NCBI RefSeq assembly: GCF_002208135.1
Contig: NZ_CP021646.1
Location: 2,234,001-2,298,000, forward strand
Length of the DNA: 64,000 bases
Direction: 5' to 3'
From: Pseudoalteromonas piscicida
Lineage (GTDB): Bacteria > Pseudomonadota > Gammaproteobacteria > Enterobacterales > Alteromonadaceae
The notes under the pieces are model-generated. The model was not told the origin of the DNA and made no database searches. It worked only from the letters and a program-made list of their open reading frames with translations. Made by a program: the position numbers and the translations under genes. Shown one piece after another: positions 54,514 to 64,000 of this stretch (its first letter is position 1; each line of letters starts with the position of its first letter).

Positions 54514-55797
54514 TTATTTCCCTGTATTTGTTAAGACACGACTAATCTCGACATTGAGCTGGTTTTCGCCTTGTTGAAGTTCAATTACGTTTGAAACCCC
54601 CTCAAGTTCTCCATCTGAAGGCATTACTGAACCATCATTAGAAATACGTGCAGTGATCGTAACGTGAGAAAATTTCGACAAGGTTAATTCAGGCATCATC
54701 GCCATACTATCATCTAGGTTTACCGTCATTGGCAAGTTAAAGTTTGTAATTTTGGCCACCGCCAATGGCATAGCAGGGCCTTCAGCCGCTTTTGCAAAAA
54801 CGAACAAGGTACTGTCATTTGGAATATTGTTCTGTAACTCAGCTGAAATGGTTACGGTAACGACAATTCTGGCTTTGACAGCCATAGATTCATCAGTTTG
54901 TTGACCCAGTTTTTGCTCGATTTCAGCAATGCGCCCTGCGATCATCTCATAACGCGGATCATCTTTGGTCAATTGTGATAACAATACTTCAAATGCGGCT
55001 TTTGACTCTTTCCAATCTTGACGCTCATAAGCAATTAACGCCAGTAGGCTTATCGCATCAATATTAGTCGGGTCATTCTTGAGCACTTTTGATAACATTT
55101 TAGCCGCGCGATTCGTACTTGGCTCAGAGCCCTCTATCAACAACGCTTGGCTATAATTCACCAAAACATTATTGTTATTAGGTTGCATCACAAGAGCCTT
55201 ATCAAATGCCTGCATCGCCATCTCAAAGTCACTCAGTGACATTGCAACGCGACCCAGCAGCATCCATGCAACCGCATCGTCGCCAGCGGTTGCTAGTTTA
55301 GTTCTTAGCCCCAGTGCAAAAGCTTGTAGCTCATTGGCATTTAACGGCTCTCCAGATTGCATTACCGCTCGCTCACCATACTCAGGTAACTTTTCGACGG
55401 CTTCGTGCCAGCTTGCAATCTGCCTATGACTACCAGTGTAATAGTAAAAAACCCCTGTCACCAACACCATAAAAGCAATACCTGTCAGCGCCAGCACACG
55501 GTTGTCACCACGACTCGTCAATGACTGTTCGGACGATAACTCATTCAATAAGCGGCGCTTTAGCTCAATCACGGATTCATTATAACTGTCTTTTTCGATA
55601 CGTTGATTAGCAAGCTCTTCTTTTAACTCTTCCAAACGCTGATGGAAAATATCGATACGCTCAGCATTCGCATCGTGATCGACCGTGAGACGCTTTTCCT
55701 TTTTAATAAACGGAAACACCACAAAAAGACCGGCAAATACGCCTAGCAGAAGGAACAAAAACCACATTTGGGTTAAATCTGTCGAGAATTCGCTCAC
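54514..55797 (-). CDS. ccmI: Cytochrome c maturation protein CcmI (TPR)
   Basis: The 427-residue protein has two N-terminal membrane helices (about 10-30 and 103-120) with a leucine-zipper-like loop between them. TPR repeats follow (about 150-290; WMLLGRVAMSLSDFEMAMQAF). A C-terminal beta domain (about 310-420) has the VFAKAAEGPAMPLAVAKI pattern typical of CcmI. It presents apocytochrome to the haem ligation complex. It overlaps ccmH by four bases. Confidence 0.93.
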   Translation of the reverse strand: MSEFSTDLTQMWFLFLLLGVFAGLFVVFPFIKKEKRLTVDHDANAERIDIFHQRLEELKEELANQRIEKDSYNESVIELKRRLLNELSSEQSLTSRGDNRVLALTGIAFMVLVTGVFYYYTGSHRQIASWHEAVEKLPEYGERAVMQSGEPLNANELQAFALGLRTKLATAGDDAVAWMLLGRVAMSLSDFEMAMQAFDKALVMQPNNNNVLVNYSQALLIEGSEPSTNRAAKMLSKVLKNDPTNIDAISLLALIAYERQDWKESKAAFEVLLSQLTKDDPRYEMIAGRIAEIEQKLGQQTDESMAVKARIVVTVTISAELQNNIPNDSTLFVFAKAAEGPAMPLAVAKITNFNLPMTVNLDDSMAMMPELTLSKFSHVTITARISNDGSVMPSDGELEGVSNVIELQQGENQLNVEISRVLTNTGK

Positions 55798-56258
55798 TGC
55801 TCACGCTCCTGACGTTGATATTGATTAATGAGCTCAGCCAGCTTTTGTTCGTCCGCGGCATTCCAGTCTTGCTTCTTCGCTGCGCGTTTTTGACGAAATA
55901 CAATAAAGCCGAAGCCTAAAATAATGATTGCCACAGGCAGTACCCAAAGCACGATTGTTGCAGGCGTAACAGGTGGTTGATAATGAACGAAATAGCCATA
56001 GCGGTCTATCATATAGTCAATGACCTCTTGCTTAGACTGGCCTTCATTAACCAAAGCAATAACTTTGTCACGCAGATCTTTAGCAACGACGGCATCTGAA
56101 TCTGCAATGTTTTGGTTCTGGCATTTTGGGCAACGCAGCTCATGAGTCAGCTCTCGGAAAGTTTGCTCACGTTCAGCTGTAGCAAAGTTATATTTGTCTT
56201 CCGTTGCTTGCACCGCTGCGGTCACCATCATTAAAAGCAAAACAATTACATATCTCAT
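55794..56258 (-). CDS. ccmH: Cytochrome c maturation protein CcmH
   Basis: The 154-residue protein has a signal peptide, the redox motif LRCPKCQNQNIADSDA (about 42-57, CxxC), and one C-terminal membrane helix (IVLWVLPVAIIILGFGFIVF). It reduces the apocytochrome haem-binding cysteines together with CcmG. It overlaps both neighbours by four bases (ATGA). Confidence 0.96.
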   Translation of the reverse strand: MRYVIVLLLMMVTAAVQATEDKYNFATAEREQTFRELTHELRCPKCQNQNIADSDAVVAKDLRDKVIALVNEGQSKQEVIDYMIDRYGYFVHYQPPVTPATIVLWVLPVAIIILGFGFIVFRQKRAAKKQDWNAADEQKLAELINQYQRQEREQ

Positions 56259-56827
56259 TGCGTTAACTCCTGATAGATTGCTGCAAACTTAGTGCGCCAT
56301 ACGCGTTCATTGATGTCGCCAGTATGATGCAACAAAATCTTACCTTGCTTATCTACCAAGAAAGTCTCTGGCGCGCCCGAAACCCCTAAATCCAGCGCTA
56401 ATGTACGCTCCAAATCAAGAATGTTAAATTGATATGGGTTACCAGCACGACTTAGCATGTTATTGACATCTTGCCTTAACGCATTGATATCAAACTGGTC
56501 GCCAAAATCAGGGTCATAAGCCTGCTCGTAATACAGACCAATTATTTTCACGCCACGCTCTCTAAGCTCAGTTAAATAACCCAGCTCAGCGATACACGTT
56601 GGGCACCAAGTGCCCCATACGTTCATCAAGTAGACTTCACCCTTAAGCGAGTCGGCGGTCCAGGTTTTATCACTATCCATTAAATCGGGTAATGAAAACT
56701 CAGGCATAGTGTGCCCTAAACGGCCTGTCTGGATCTCTCTTGGGTTACCAAATAGTCCTTGGTACAAAAACACACAAAGGAAAATAAATATCAAAAAAGG
56801 CACTAAACCTAATAACTTGCGGTTCAT
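56255..56827 (-). CDS. ccmG: Thiol:disulfide interchange protein CcmG/DsbE
   Basis: This 190-residue membrane-anchored thioredoxin-like protein has an N-terminal helix (LLGLVPFLIFIFLCVFLYQGL), active site WGTWCPTCIAEL (about 70-81) and cis-Pro segment GVSGAPETFLVD near 150. It keeps CcmH and apocytochrome thiols reduced. It starts one base after ccmF ends. Confidence 0.96.
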   Translation of the reverse strand: MNRKLLGLVPFLIFIFLCVFLYQGLFGNPREIQTGRLGHTMPEFSLPDLMDSDKTWTADSLKGEVYLMNVWGTWCPTCIAELGYLTELRERGVKIIGLYYEQAYDPDFGDQFDINALRQDVNNMLSRAGNPYQFNILDLERTLALDLGVSGAPETFLVDKQGKILLHHTGDINERVWRTKFAAIYQELTQ

Positions 56828-56828
56828 G

Positions 56829-58787
56829 TTAAGCCTCCACTTGGGATGATTTTTTCACGCGGCTGCGGTAGCGTTTATCCGCAAGCACAATGAAGCCGGC
56901 AAAAGAGATAAGTAGCCCACCTAACCACATCCAGCGTACGTATGGTTTGTGATAGATCCTAAGCGACCACGCGCCTGCAGAAAGCGGCTCGCCGAGTGCT
57001 AGATATAAATCACGAAAGAAGCCATCATCAATAGCGGCTTCGGTCATAAACTGCATCCCTACATCATAGCGGCGTTTTTCTGCATGCAGCTCGGTGACTT
57101 TTTTACCATTTTTGAATACCGTCACTACGCCTGCATGGCCACCATAGTTTGGACCTCGAATTTCTTTCACGCCATCAAAGCGATATTCGTACTCGTTTAG
57201 CATCGCCGTTTCACCAGGCTTCATACTCACTGAACGCTCGACTGAATATGCTGAAGTTAACGTCACCGATGCAATAACAAAGGCAATACCAACATGCCCC
57301 AGCACCATCGCCCAATAGCTTAATCCTAGCTTTTTAAAGCCGATCGCAACACTTGGGTGAACAGTCACTTTATTAAATAAGTCAGCAGTAGTAGCCACGC
57401 TTATCCACACAGCTAAAGCTGTCGCAACAAATGTCAGTGGTGCCACCACTTCATAGCTCGAGTACAACCAGGCTGCCGTGAGCACTAAACTAACCACAAT
57501 CAGTAAAGCCCATTTTTTCACCAGTGGCGGCATCTTATTTTGCTTCCAACGCAGCATAGGTGCTAAACCTAGCAAAATCGCGAACGGAACGATTAATACC
57601 GCAAACATCTGATTGAAGAAAGGCACACCAATAGAAATAGAACCTAAGCCCAACTCTTTGTGGATCATGGGCAATAGCGTGCCCAGTAATACAATTAAGG
57701 TCGCAACCACTAAGAAGATATTATTTATCCACAGCGCCACTTCACGCGAAATGAATTGATAACGTCCTTCACTATATACTTGAGCTACGCGCATTGCATA
57801 AAGCGCTAAGCTGCCACCCACAACTACAGCCAAGAATGACAGGATATATAAACCACGGTCGGGATCGGTTGCAAACGCATGCACCGAAACGATGATACCG
57901 GAGCGAACGATAAAGGTACCCAGTAAACATAAACTAAACGCGGTGATGGCAAGTAGTACAGTCCAAGACTTAAACACACCGCGCTTTTCTGTCACTGCGA
58001 GTGAATGCAATAATGCGGTTGCAACCAGCCAAGGCATCAGTGAAGCGTTTTCAACTGGATCCCAGAACCACCAACCGCCCCAGCCTAACTCTGAGTACGC
58101 CCACCAACTGCCAATGGTAATACCTAGAGTAAGAAAGCCCCATGCAGCCATTGTCCAAGGACGTGACCATTTAGCCCAAGTATTATCCAGTTTACCGGTT
58201 AAAAGCGCTGCAATTGCAAAAGAAAAAGACACAGATAAGCCAACATAACCCATATAAAGAAGTGGCGGGTGAATGATCATGCCTGGGTCTTGCAGCAATG
58301 GATTTAAATCACGCCCTTCAACAGGGAAATAAGGAAGCAAACGCTCAAACGGGCTCGACATCCAAAGGGTATAGAGCATAAAGCCCACACCTAAAAAGCC
58401 AAGTACGCCTAACACACGCGCTCGCAATACCCACGGCAACGACTTTGACATCACCGCAACCAACATGGTCCACATAGATTGCATCACCAACCACAGTAAA
58501 ATTGCGCCTTCGTGACCACCCCAAGTTGAGGTGATTTTATAATACCAAGGCAAAGTACTGCTTGAGTGATGTGCCACATACGCAACCGTAAAGTCATCCA
58601 TTAATGTGATGTAGATCAGTACCACAAATGAGAACACCACAAGAATACACTGACCAACGGCCAGTGAAGGAGCGGCTTTCATCAGCCTCAAATTACCCGT
58701 ATAAGCACCCCACAATGGGAAAATACACAGTAATAAGCTCAATGCCATCGCCAGAACTAAAGCGAAGTAACCTATTTCTGGGACCAT
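56829..58787 (-). CDS. ccmF: Haem lyase subunit CcmF
   Basis: The 652-residue membrane protein has about 15 helices and the haem-handling WWD signature GWGGWWFWDPVENASLMPWL (about 233-252). Conserved histidines lie in the flanking loops (HHSSSTLPWYYKITSTWGGHEG near 75; MIIHPPLLYMGYVG near 170; LHSLAVTEKRG). It joins haem to apocytochrome c with CcmH and CcmI. Confidence 0.97.
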   Translation of the reverse strand: MVPEIGYFALVLAMALSLLLCIFPLWGAYTGNLRLMKAAPSLAVGQCILVVFSFVVLIYITLMDDFTVAYVAHHSSSTLPWYYKITSTWGGHEGAILLWLVMQSMWTMLVAVMSKSLPWVLRARVLGVLGFLGVGFMLYTLWMSSPFERLLPYFPVEGRDLNPLLQDPGMIIHPPLLYMGYVGLSVSFSFAIAALLTGKLDNTWAKWSRPWTMAAWGFLTLGITIGSWWAYSELGWGGWWFWDPVENASLMPWLVATALLHSLAVTEKRGVFKSWTVLLAITAFSLCLLGTFIVRSGIIVSVHAFATDPDRGLYILSFLAVVVGGSLALYAMRVAQVYSEGRYQFISREVALWINNIFLVVATLIVLLGTLLPMIHKELGLGSISIGVPFFNQMFAVLIVPFAILLGLAPMLRWKQNKMPPLVKKWALLIVVSLVLTAAWLYSSYEVVAPLTFVATALAVWISVATTADLFNKVTVHPSVAIGFKKLGLSYWAMVLGHVGIAFVIASVTLTSAYSVERSVSMKPGETAMLNEYEYRFDGVKEIRGPNYGGHAGVVTVFKNGKKVTELHAEKRRYDVGMQFMTEAAIDDGFFRDLYLALGEPLSAGAWSLRIYHKPYVRWMWLGGLLISFAGFIVLADKRYRSRVKKSSQVEA

Positions 58788-58788
58788 C

Positions 58789-59268
58789 TTAGTTCTCGCT
58801 GTTTAAATTATATTTTGGCTTTTCGTGCTTAATGCCTTTCACGGCTTCCGCCACTTCTGATGGCATATACTCTTCATCGTGCTTGGCCAGCACTTCAAAC
58901 GCTTCAACAACATTAGACTCAACTAACGTCCCTTGTGCTACGATACCTTGGCCTTCACGAAATAGATCAGGAAGAATGCCTTTATAACGAATAGTAACCA
59001 TAGGACCGGTGTCGATAAGTTTAAATGACACATCTAAAGACGTTTCATCACGCACCACGGAACCCGGCACAACCATACCGCCGATACGCAGTTTCTGGCC
59101 GATTTGCGGTATTTCTTTTAACTCACCTTTACCTTCAACAAGCTCGCTCGGCGTGTAAAACAAATTGATGTTTTCTTGTAGTGCGTATAGCGTAAGCCCC
59201 ACCGCTGCCCCAATACCAAAGATAACGGCAACAACGGTGAATAATCTCTTTTTGCGTCTAGGATTCAT
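58789..59268 (-). CDS. ccmE: Haem chaperone CcmE
   Basis: The 159-residue protein has an N-terminal anchor helix and an OB-fold. The haem-binding histidine lies in [10 protein letters not shown] (His about 129, HxxxY motif). The VKFKLID-like strand and GQGIVAQG segment are typical. It carries haem from CcmC to CcmF and overlaps ccmD by four bases. Confidence 0.96.
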   Translation of the reverse strand: MNPRRKKRLFTVVAVIFGIGAAVGLTLYALQENINLFYTPSELVEGKGELKEIPQIGQKLRIGGMVVPGSVVRDETSLDVSFKLIDTGPMVTIRYKGILPDLFREGQGIVAQGTLVESNVVEAFEVLAKHDEEYMPSEVAEAVKGIKHEKPKYNLNSEN

Positions 59269-59468
59269 GCTCGCGACTCCTCTTTTGCTTTTTTAATGCG
59301 CGCTTCTCTTGCCATTTGTGCCTTAACCGCTTGCTTTAGCTTCTTACCATCCATGATGGAGCCGACTAAAATACCAGCCAGTATTAATGCACATGAGCCA
59401 AATGAAAGCCAAACATAAAAGCCATAGCCACCCATGGCTAAAAATTCACTGAAGGATTCAAACTGCAT
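59265..59468 (-). CDS. ccmD: Haem exporter protein CcmD
   Basis: This 67-residue single-span protein ([24 protein letters not shown]) has a basic C-terminal coiled-coil tail ([20 protein letters not shown]). It aids release of holo-CcmE from CcmABC. It lies between ccmC and ccmE, as is standard. Confidence 0.92.
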   Translation of the reverse strand: MQFESFSEFLAMGGYGFYVWLSFGSCALILAGILVGSIMDGKKLKQAVKAQMAREARIKKAKEESRA

Positions 59469-59470
59469 GA

Positions 59471-60208
59471 TTAACCCCTATTCACTAATTCGCGGACCCA
59501 AGGACGGTGTTGCTCACTTCGTAAGATTTCATTTTTCAAACGAATAAGTGTTACCACGCCAAGTACACCAGCAAACGCCACTATGTTGATCAGTAAAGGC
59601 CACAACATAGAAGGGTCTATCGCTGAAGTGTCAAATTTGGTGATGGTTGAGCCTTGGTGCAGCGTATTCCACCACTCTACCGAGAAATGAATAATAGGCA
59701 GGTTAACGACCCCAACAATGGCAAGAATACAGGCAGCTCGACCACCTGATTTTTTGTCTTCAAAGGCGTGATATAGAGACAAGACACCAAAATACAAAAA
59801 CAATAGGATAAGCTCTGACGTCAATCTTGCATCCCAAACCCACCAAGCGCCCCACATAGGTTTACCCCAAGCAGCGCCGGTGATTAACGCAATCGCAGTC
59901 ATTGCCGCACCAATAGGCGCAATGGCGATAACCGCCAGTTCAGCATTACGAATTTGCCATACTAAGGCAACAATCGCTGCAATAGCCATAGAAGAGTATG
60001 CGCCCATTGACCAGATAGCCGATGGCACATGAATAAAGATAATACGATAGCTGTCTTTTTGTTGGTAGTCGGCTGGCGCATAGGCTAACCCCCAAACCCA
60101 TCCAACAATTAAGCCCACTACCGCAATCACGGCAAAGTAAGGAAGCAAGGTGTTACACAGTTGGTAAGCACGCTCCGCTTTGGCATAAGGATGTAACCAC
60201 TTCCACAT
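59471..60208 (-). CDS. ccmC: Haem-handling protein CcmC
   Basis: The 245-residue protein has six membrane helices and the WWD motif WGKPMWGAWWVWDARLTSEL (about 114-133). The two flanking histidines are in IFIHVPSAIWSM and LPIIHFSVEWWN. It attaches haem to CcmE. Confidence 0.96.
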   Translation of the reverse strand: MWKWLHPYAKAERAYQLCNTLLPYFAVIAVVGLIVGWVWGLAYAPADYQQKDSYRIIFIHVPSAIWSMGAYSSMAIAAIVALVWQIRNAELAVIAIAPIGAAMTAIALITGAAWGKPMWGAWWVWDARLTSELILLFLYFGVLSLYHAFEDKKSGGRAACILAIVGVVNLPIIHFSVEWWNTLHQGSTITKFDTSAIDPSMLWPLLINIVAFAGVLGVVTLIRLKNEILRSEQHRPWVRELVNRG

Positions 60209-60209
60209 T

Positions 60210-60896
60210 TTAACTTACACTCACTCTTAAAGCTGACGATATGGCAATTGGTGCGGCAACAATTGCGACGGCAAGCATCGCACCAAGGATTGCAAGCTGA
60301 CCACCATACGCTAAAGACATGCTACTGGTATCTATGGCGGACGTTGCAAAAATCAATACGGGGATATAAAGCGGTAGGACGAGTAAACTCATTAAAATGC
60401 CACCTTTTTGCAATGCAACGGTGAGTCCTGCGCCAATGGCCCCAATAAAACTTAATAACGGTGTACCTATCAGTAAGGTCAAGACAGTCGCATTGAGAGA
60501 CTGCGACTCGAGATTCATTAACAGCGCGAACAAGGGCGCAAGCACCACCATTGGCAAACCACTGACTGTCCAATGCGCTGCTACTTTTGCTAATACTGAT
60601 AGCGATAAAGGATAAGGTGAAGCAATCAATTGCTCTAATGAGCCGTCGTTGTAATCGTCCCTAAATAATTTATCTAGACCTAACATAGTCGATAAAAGCG
60701 CCGCTACCCAAATAATACCCGGTGCCATTCTGGTAAGCAGCGCAGGTTCGGGCCCAATTGCTAACGGAAATAGGGTGATCACGATTAAGAAAAACAACAG
60801 CGGGTTGACTATCTCAGCGCGTTGTCTAAAGGCCAAGGTCACATCTTTGGCGTAAACCGATTTAAAAGCTAACCAGTAAGAATGTTGAGTCTGCAT
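60210..60896 (-). CDS. ccmB: Haem exporter permease CcmB
   Basis: The 228-residue protein has six membrane helices. The conserved segment FRQRAEIVNPLLFFLIVITLFPL is near the start, and LFRDDYNDGSLEQLIASPYPL near 85. ATG 60896 overlaps the repaired ccmA stop (TAATG). A longer open frame upstream is merely the frameshifted end of ccmA and should not be included. Confidence 0.95.
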   Translation of the reverse strand: MQTQHSYWLAFKSVYAKDVTLAFRQRAEIVNPLLFFLIVITLFPLAIGPEPALLTRMAPGIIWVAALLSTMLGLDKLFRDDYNDGSLEQLIASPYPLSLSVLAKVAAHWTVSGLPMVVLAPLFALLMNLESQSLNATVLTLLIGTPLLSFIGAIGAGLTVALQKGGILMSLLVLPLYIPVLIFATSAIDTSSMSLAYGGQLAILGAMLAVAIVAAPIAISSALRVSVS

Positions 60897-61518
60897 TACA
60901 AACGGTACTCCAACGCCAAGGTTTGTAACTGTGCAAAATGTGCGGTGAGATCTTGGTGGGTCGTCAATAAAATGGCGCCCCCTTGTCAAGATGAGACTGA
61001 AATTGGGTTTGCAACATGGCGACCCCTTTTTTATCCAGCGCAGTAAATGGTTCATCTAGCACCCAAAGCTTGGCCTGATTCAGCCACAAACGTACTAACG
61101 CAACACGGCGCTGTTGGCCTGCCGACAATGTCCGCACAGGTACATCTTCAAGCCCTATTAAACCGAGCTTGGCAAGCAGTGTATAGACTTCTTCTTCATC
61201 GGCCTGAGCGCCATGAACCATAAGCCAATGTTGGACATTTTCGTAGGCGCTAAGTTGTTGATTGACACCTGTCTTATGACCAATAAATAATAAATCGGCA
61301 GCGAATGAATCATAATCATCGCTGATATCAGTGCTGTTGTAGCGGATCTGCCCTTCGTCCGCTCTGGCGAACCCAGCAATGATCCTCAACAAAGAGGTTT
61401 TTCCGGCACCATTTGGGCCTTCAATTTGCATGATCTGCCCCGCATGGAGAGTGAAACTTAATGAGTCAAACAAGCATCTATCTTGTTTGGTACAAGTGAC
61501 GGCGTCTATCTCTAGCAA
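60896..61518 (-). pseudogene. ccmA: Haem exporter ATPase CcmA, frameshifted near the 3' end
   Basis: The ABC ATPase has Walker A EGPNGAGKTSLLR (about 33-45), signature LSAGQQRRVALVRLWL and Walker B LWVLDEPFTALD. The frame as given stops at 60964 after SHLDKGAPFY. With one more G in the G5 run (plus-strand C run 60978-60982) the protein continues GGAILLTTHQDL, with the switch histidine, and ends EYRL at a TAA overlapping ccmB. That gives 207 residues, the normal CcmA length. A sequencing undercall is the likely cause. The start appears to be TTG. It is the first gene of the ccmABCDEFGHI operon. Confidence 0.9.
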
Positions 61519-61621
61519 ACTTGGGCTTCTCTTTACCTAAAATTGGGCGTTAGTCTAACATAATGGTATGGTAATACGAATAATCCGATGCGACCGATTA
61601 GCGAAAATTTGATTTAAAATA

Positions 61622-64000
61622 ATGAATAAGCTGCCAATTACAACAAATACGACGACAGCATCTGTGATAAGCACAGATAATAGCGAAGTATCGAGATTAG
61701 ACTTAGCCAAAAACCAACCGTTTGCAGCGAAGAATATCCAAATTAGTAACGATAAACTAAAAATGGATGTGGCAATTGATGGCCGCTGGCAAACTATCCA
61801 ATTAGCGCTTAAGCCTCCAACCCAGCCCAATCAGCTTCCAGAAGCACAGGTTAGTATCGATGAAACTGGCAAGGTGATCACCTTTCAAACGCCCAAATTA
61901 CAAGCGCAAGTAACGCTAACAAAACAGCTTTTTGATATTTTAACGACGCTAAAGACACATACGCCAAGCCCTGTAGTACAGTCTTCAGCTACCACGTTGC
62001 CAGACGCCACATTACACATCAAGGCGCTTGATTTAAAAGTACCGCTTCCGCAAGCCGTGGCACAATTGCTCGCAAGTGAAAACAAACTCATTGCCCATCT
62101 TAGTGCCCAACAAAGTAATGTTTCCTTGCAAGTCGTCAATCAATTTAAAGACTTGCTGTTTAGTACAGCTTTACCTAAGTCAATGATTGCAAAACTTATC
62201 TCAAGTCAACTTAGCAGTGTTGAGGTAAAGCCGCAGCCAAGCGGAATAACACTTAACATTCATGACCGTTCAGTCACCTTATCGCCAATAAGCAGTAACT
62301 GGCCAGCAGCAACCACATGGCAAAAGGGCGAAGTAAAAACGGCTTTCAATGGAATTGATATCACAAAATCGACACAACAAGTAAAAGTAGAAACCATAAA
62401 GCCGCTTAGCGCTTTGCTGCAACAGGTAAGCGTAGTCAATAAGGATGCACCTTCACCGCTTGAGTCACGCTTAGCGTCAGTACATACGCTGGCGTATGAC
62501 AAACCGTTACTTGAAGTCAATCTGCAACAAATTAAGTCAACGGTAGTAAAAGCGTTGCAAGTACTGATCGGAAGACCTTTTGGTAAACCACTCACAAATC
62601 AGGTAGATCAGCCCGCGAACTCCCCAGTCAAGAAAGGTAAAAATGATGTTTTGAGTCGCTCGGTCTCAACTCTGCTTGCGCCAAACGAGAAAGTAAGTGC
62701 TCACAATAAAAATAAATCAAGCACGCCACTGCAACAACTCTCAAACCAAATAAAGCTTAATCTTACAGAGCTAATGGCAAAGCAACCATTACCATTGCAA
62801 AAAAGTCACACACCTTTGCAAAACGAAAAGTTAGCCAGCTCCATTTCTCGTTACTTACAACACCAGCTAGCAGAGACACCAAAATATCAAGCGCCACCGG
62901 TTGATTTTGAGGTGAAACAAAAAGCCCTGTCCTTATTATTGGACACCCTCACAGATAAACTGTCGCTTAGCAACAAGCAAGTTGAACAGCTGACACAAGT
63001 CTTAGAGCGGCCGCTTTATCGTAAAGCGAGTTCTGTGCCTGTAGATCCTGCTAAAACGCTCCAGTTGCAATTTACACATTCACAAAGCACAAAAGTAACC
63101 GCTTCGCCTCCTCAAGTACCTCAGCCTACCAGCAATCAAATTAAAGGGGTAATTGAAGCCCTGCTTACTCTGCCCATGGCTAAGCCCGAACAAAAAGAAA
63201 ACACACCAAACATGTTACGCCAAGCTTCTGCAACCATCGAAAAGCTCGCAAAAGCAGATACATTCAAACAAACGCCTGAATTACAGAAATTAGTCAACCA
63301 AGCATTTTCGCGCTTGCTTGATGACCGCTCAGTCAACGCGCTCACCGTTAAAAACCAGTTAGAAAGCCAACTGGGCGTGGCAACCTTTGCTAACACGCCA
63401 ACAAGTTTAGCTCAATCGAGCTTTACACAAATGTTGGACCGTTTAATTGTGTCGCTATTAGGTAGTCAGGTGGCAAACCAAGCTCAGAGCAATGAACAAG
63501 CAACACAAAAAATACAAGCCTTGCTGGATGCGCTGCTACCACAGCTGAAGCTGCTCTCCCCAAGCAAACAGCAGACGCGCTTCAACAACCACAAGCAAAA
63601 GAGCTGTTAAGCGAATTGGGGCAATTGCATAACCAATTACAACCGCAACAATCACACACTACAGCGACCAACTCTGCAAAACAAGACAGCGAAGCACAGT
63701 TGATTGTTAACCTGCTCTTCCCCACTAAAGTAGGACAAGAGCAACAGCAAACACAATTACAAATAGGTGAATATAAAAAATCGCCCAAACCTGGTATGCC
63801 AGAGAAATCCGTGTGGTTTATTCGTCTTTGTTTTGATTTTGCTGAAAAAGGTCAGATCCATGCCCAAGCCGAGCTGATGGATAAAGCCCTAGAATGTGCA
63901 TTAGTAGCCACCTCTAATCAGGTCAAACAGCTCGCAGAGCCACATTTGGCAATGCTCAGACATAAGTTAGCATCTCATGGGCTACAAGTCGCTGAGATAG
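61622..64000 (+). pseudogene. FliK-like flagellar hook-length control family protein, frameshifted and cut by the window end
   Basis: The first frame runs from ATG 61622 to a stop at 63610 (662 codons). The protein is low in aromatic residues and rich in Gln/Thr/Ser/Pro, as FliK-like proteins are. At a C4 run (63558-63561) the frame shifts; one added C continues it as SPKQTADALQQPQAKELLSE and on to the window end. The downstream part (KSVWFIRLCFDFAEKGQIHA, then ECALVATSNQVKQLAEPHLA) matches the FliK C-terminal domain pattern. Such a gene, often followed by a small FlhB-like gene, is common next to ccm operons in marine Gammaproteobacteria. Its role outside the flagellar cluster is unknown. 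Confidence 0.75.

Noticed and set aside
60897..61055. N-terminal extension of CcmB
   Set aside because: This stretch is the 3' end of ccmA in another phase. The repaired ccmA stop overlaps the ATG at 60896, giving CcmB its normal length.

Overview
The window reads as chromosome of a marine gammaproteobacterium of the Alteromonadales, most likely Pseudoalteromonas or a close relative. This is inferred from gene content and order, not from a database search: apt-dnaX-ybaB, a TtpC/ExbB2/ExbD2/TonB2 operon, pabB-nudL-sdaA, the ccmABCDEFGHI operon beside a FliK-like gene, and divergent bamC and gcvR-bcp. Nearly all of it is ordinary core genome. The accessory parts are 0.35-18 kb, the hvf locus at 22-24 kb, the protease pair at 40-42.8 kb and an insertion sequence at 43-44.5 kb.

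Layout. At 1-347 is the start of recR. In many Gammaproteobacteria recR directly follows ybaB, but here 17.6 kb lies between them. That stretch holds an M13 metallopeptidase lipoprotein, a rhomboid protease and a DUF3592 membrane protein, then a 13.2 kb block bounded by two near-identical 21 bp direct repeats. One repeat is the 3' end of ybaB and the other lies at 4800-4820, as expected for a site-specific integrated element. The block carries a single co-directional run of genes: hsdR, hsdM, hsdS, a 39-codon ORF, a DUF6361-type gene, a phospholipase-D-fold nuclease and an SNF2/DEAD-like helicase. The last three overlap one another and form the best candidate for a poorly described anti-phage system, coupled here to a type I restriction-modification system.

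From 18 to 24 kb come ybaB, dnaX (with a perfect A AAA AAG slippery heptamer), apt, a 39-residue membrane protein, and hvfA-hvfB-hvfC. The last three encode a copper-type RiPP whose precursor has 16 EGKCG motifs in eight tandem 17-residue units. Next are dusC, a DksA-like protein and a lipoprotein. The six-gene TonB2 energising operon fills 26.6-31.6 kb. A CAT-like acetyltransferase, leucine dehydrogenase and class I fumarase follow.

The right half has pabB-nudL-sdaA, a PspB-like protein, a secreted subtilase with a P domain followed by a probable ORF2-type chaperone, an IS5-like transposase with a truncated neighbour gene, a YjiH-family membrane protein, bamC, gcvR-bcp, putP, an EAL-HDOD protein, a TonB-dependent copper receptor, mlaA, the complete cytochrome c maturation operon, and the start of a FliK-like gene cut by the window end.

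Three conserved genes (pabB, ccmA and the FliK-like gene) are each broken by a one-base loss in a run of C or G, and each is repaired by adding one C/G. This shared pattern suggests homopolymer undercalls in the source assembly more than three real mutations.
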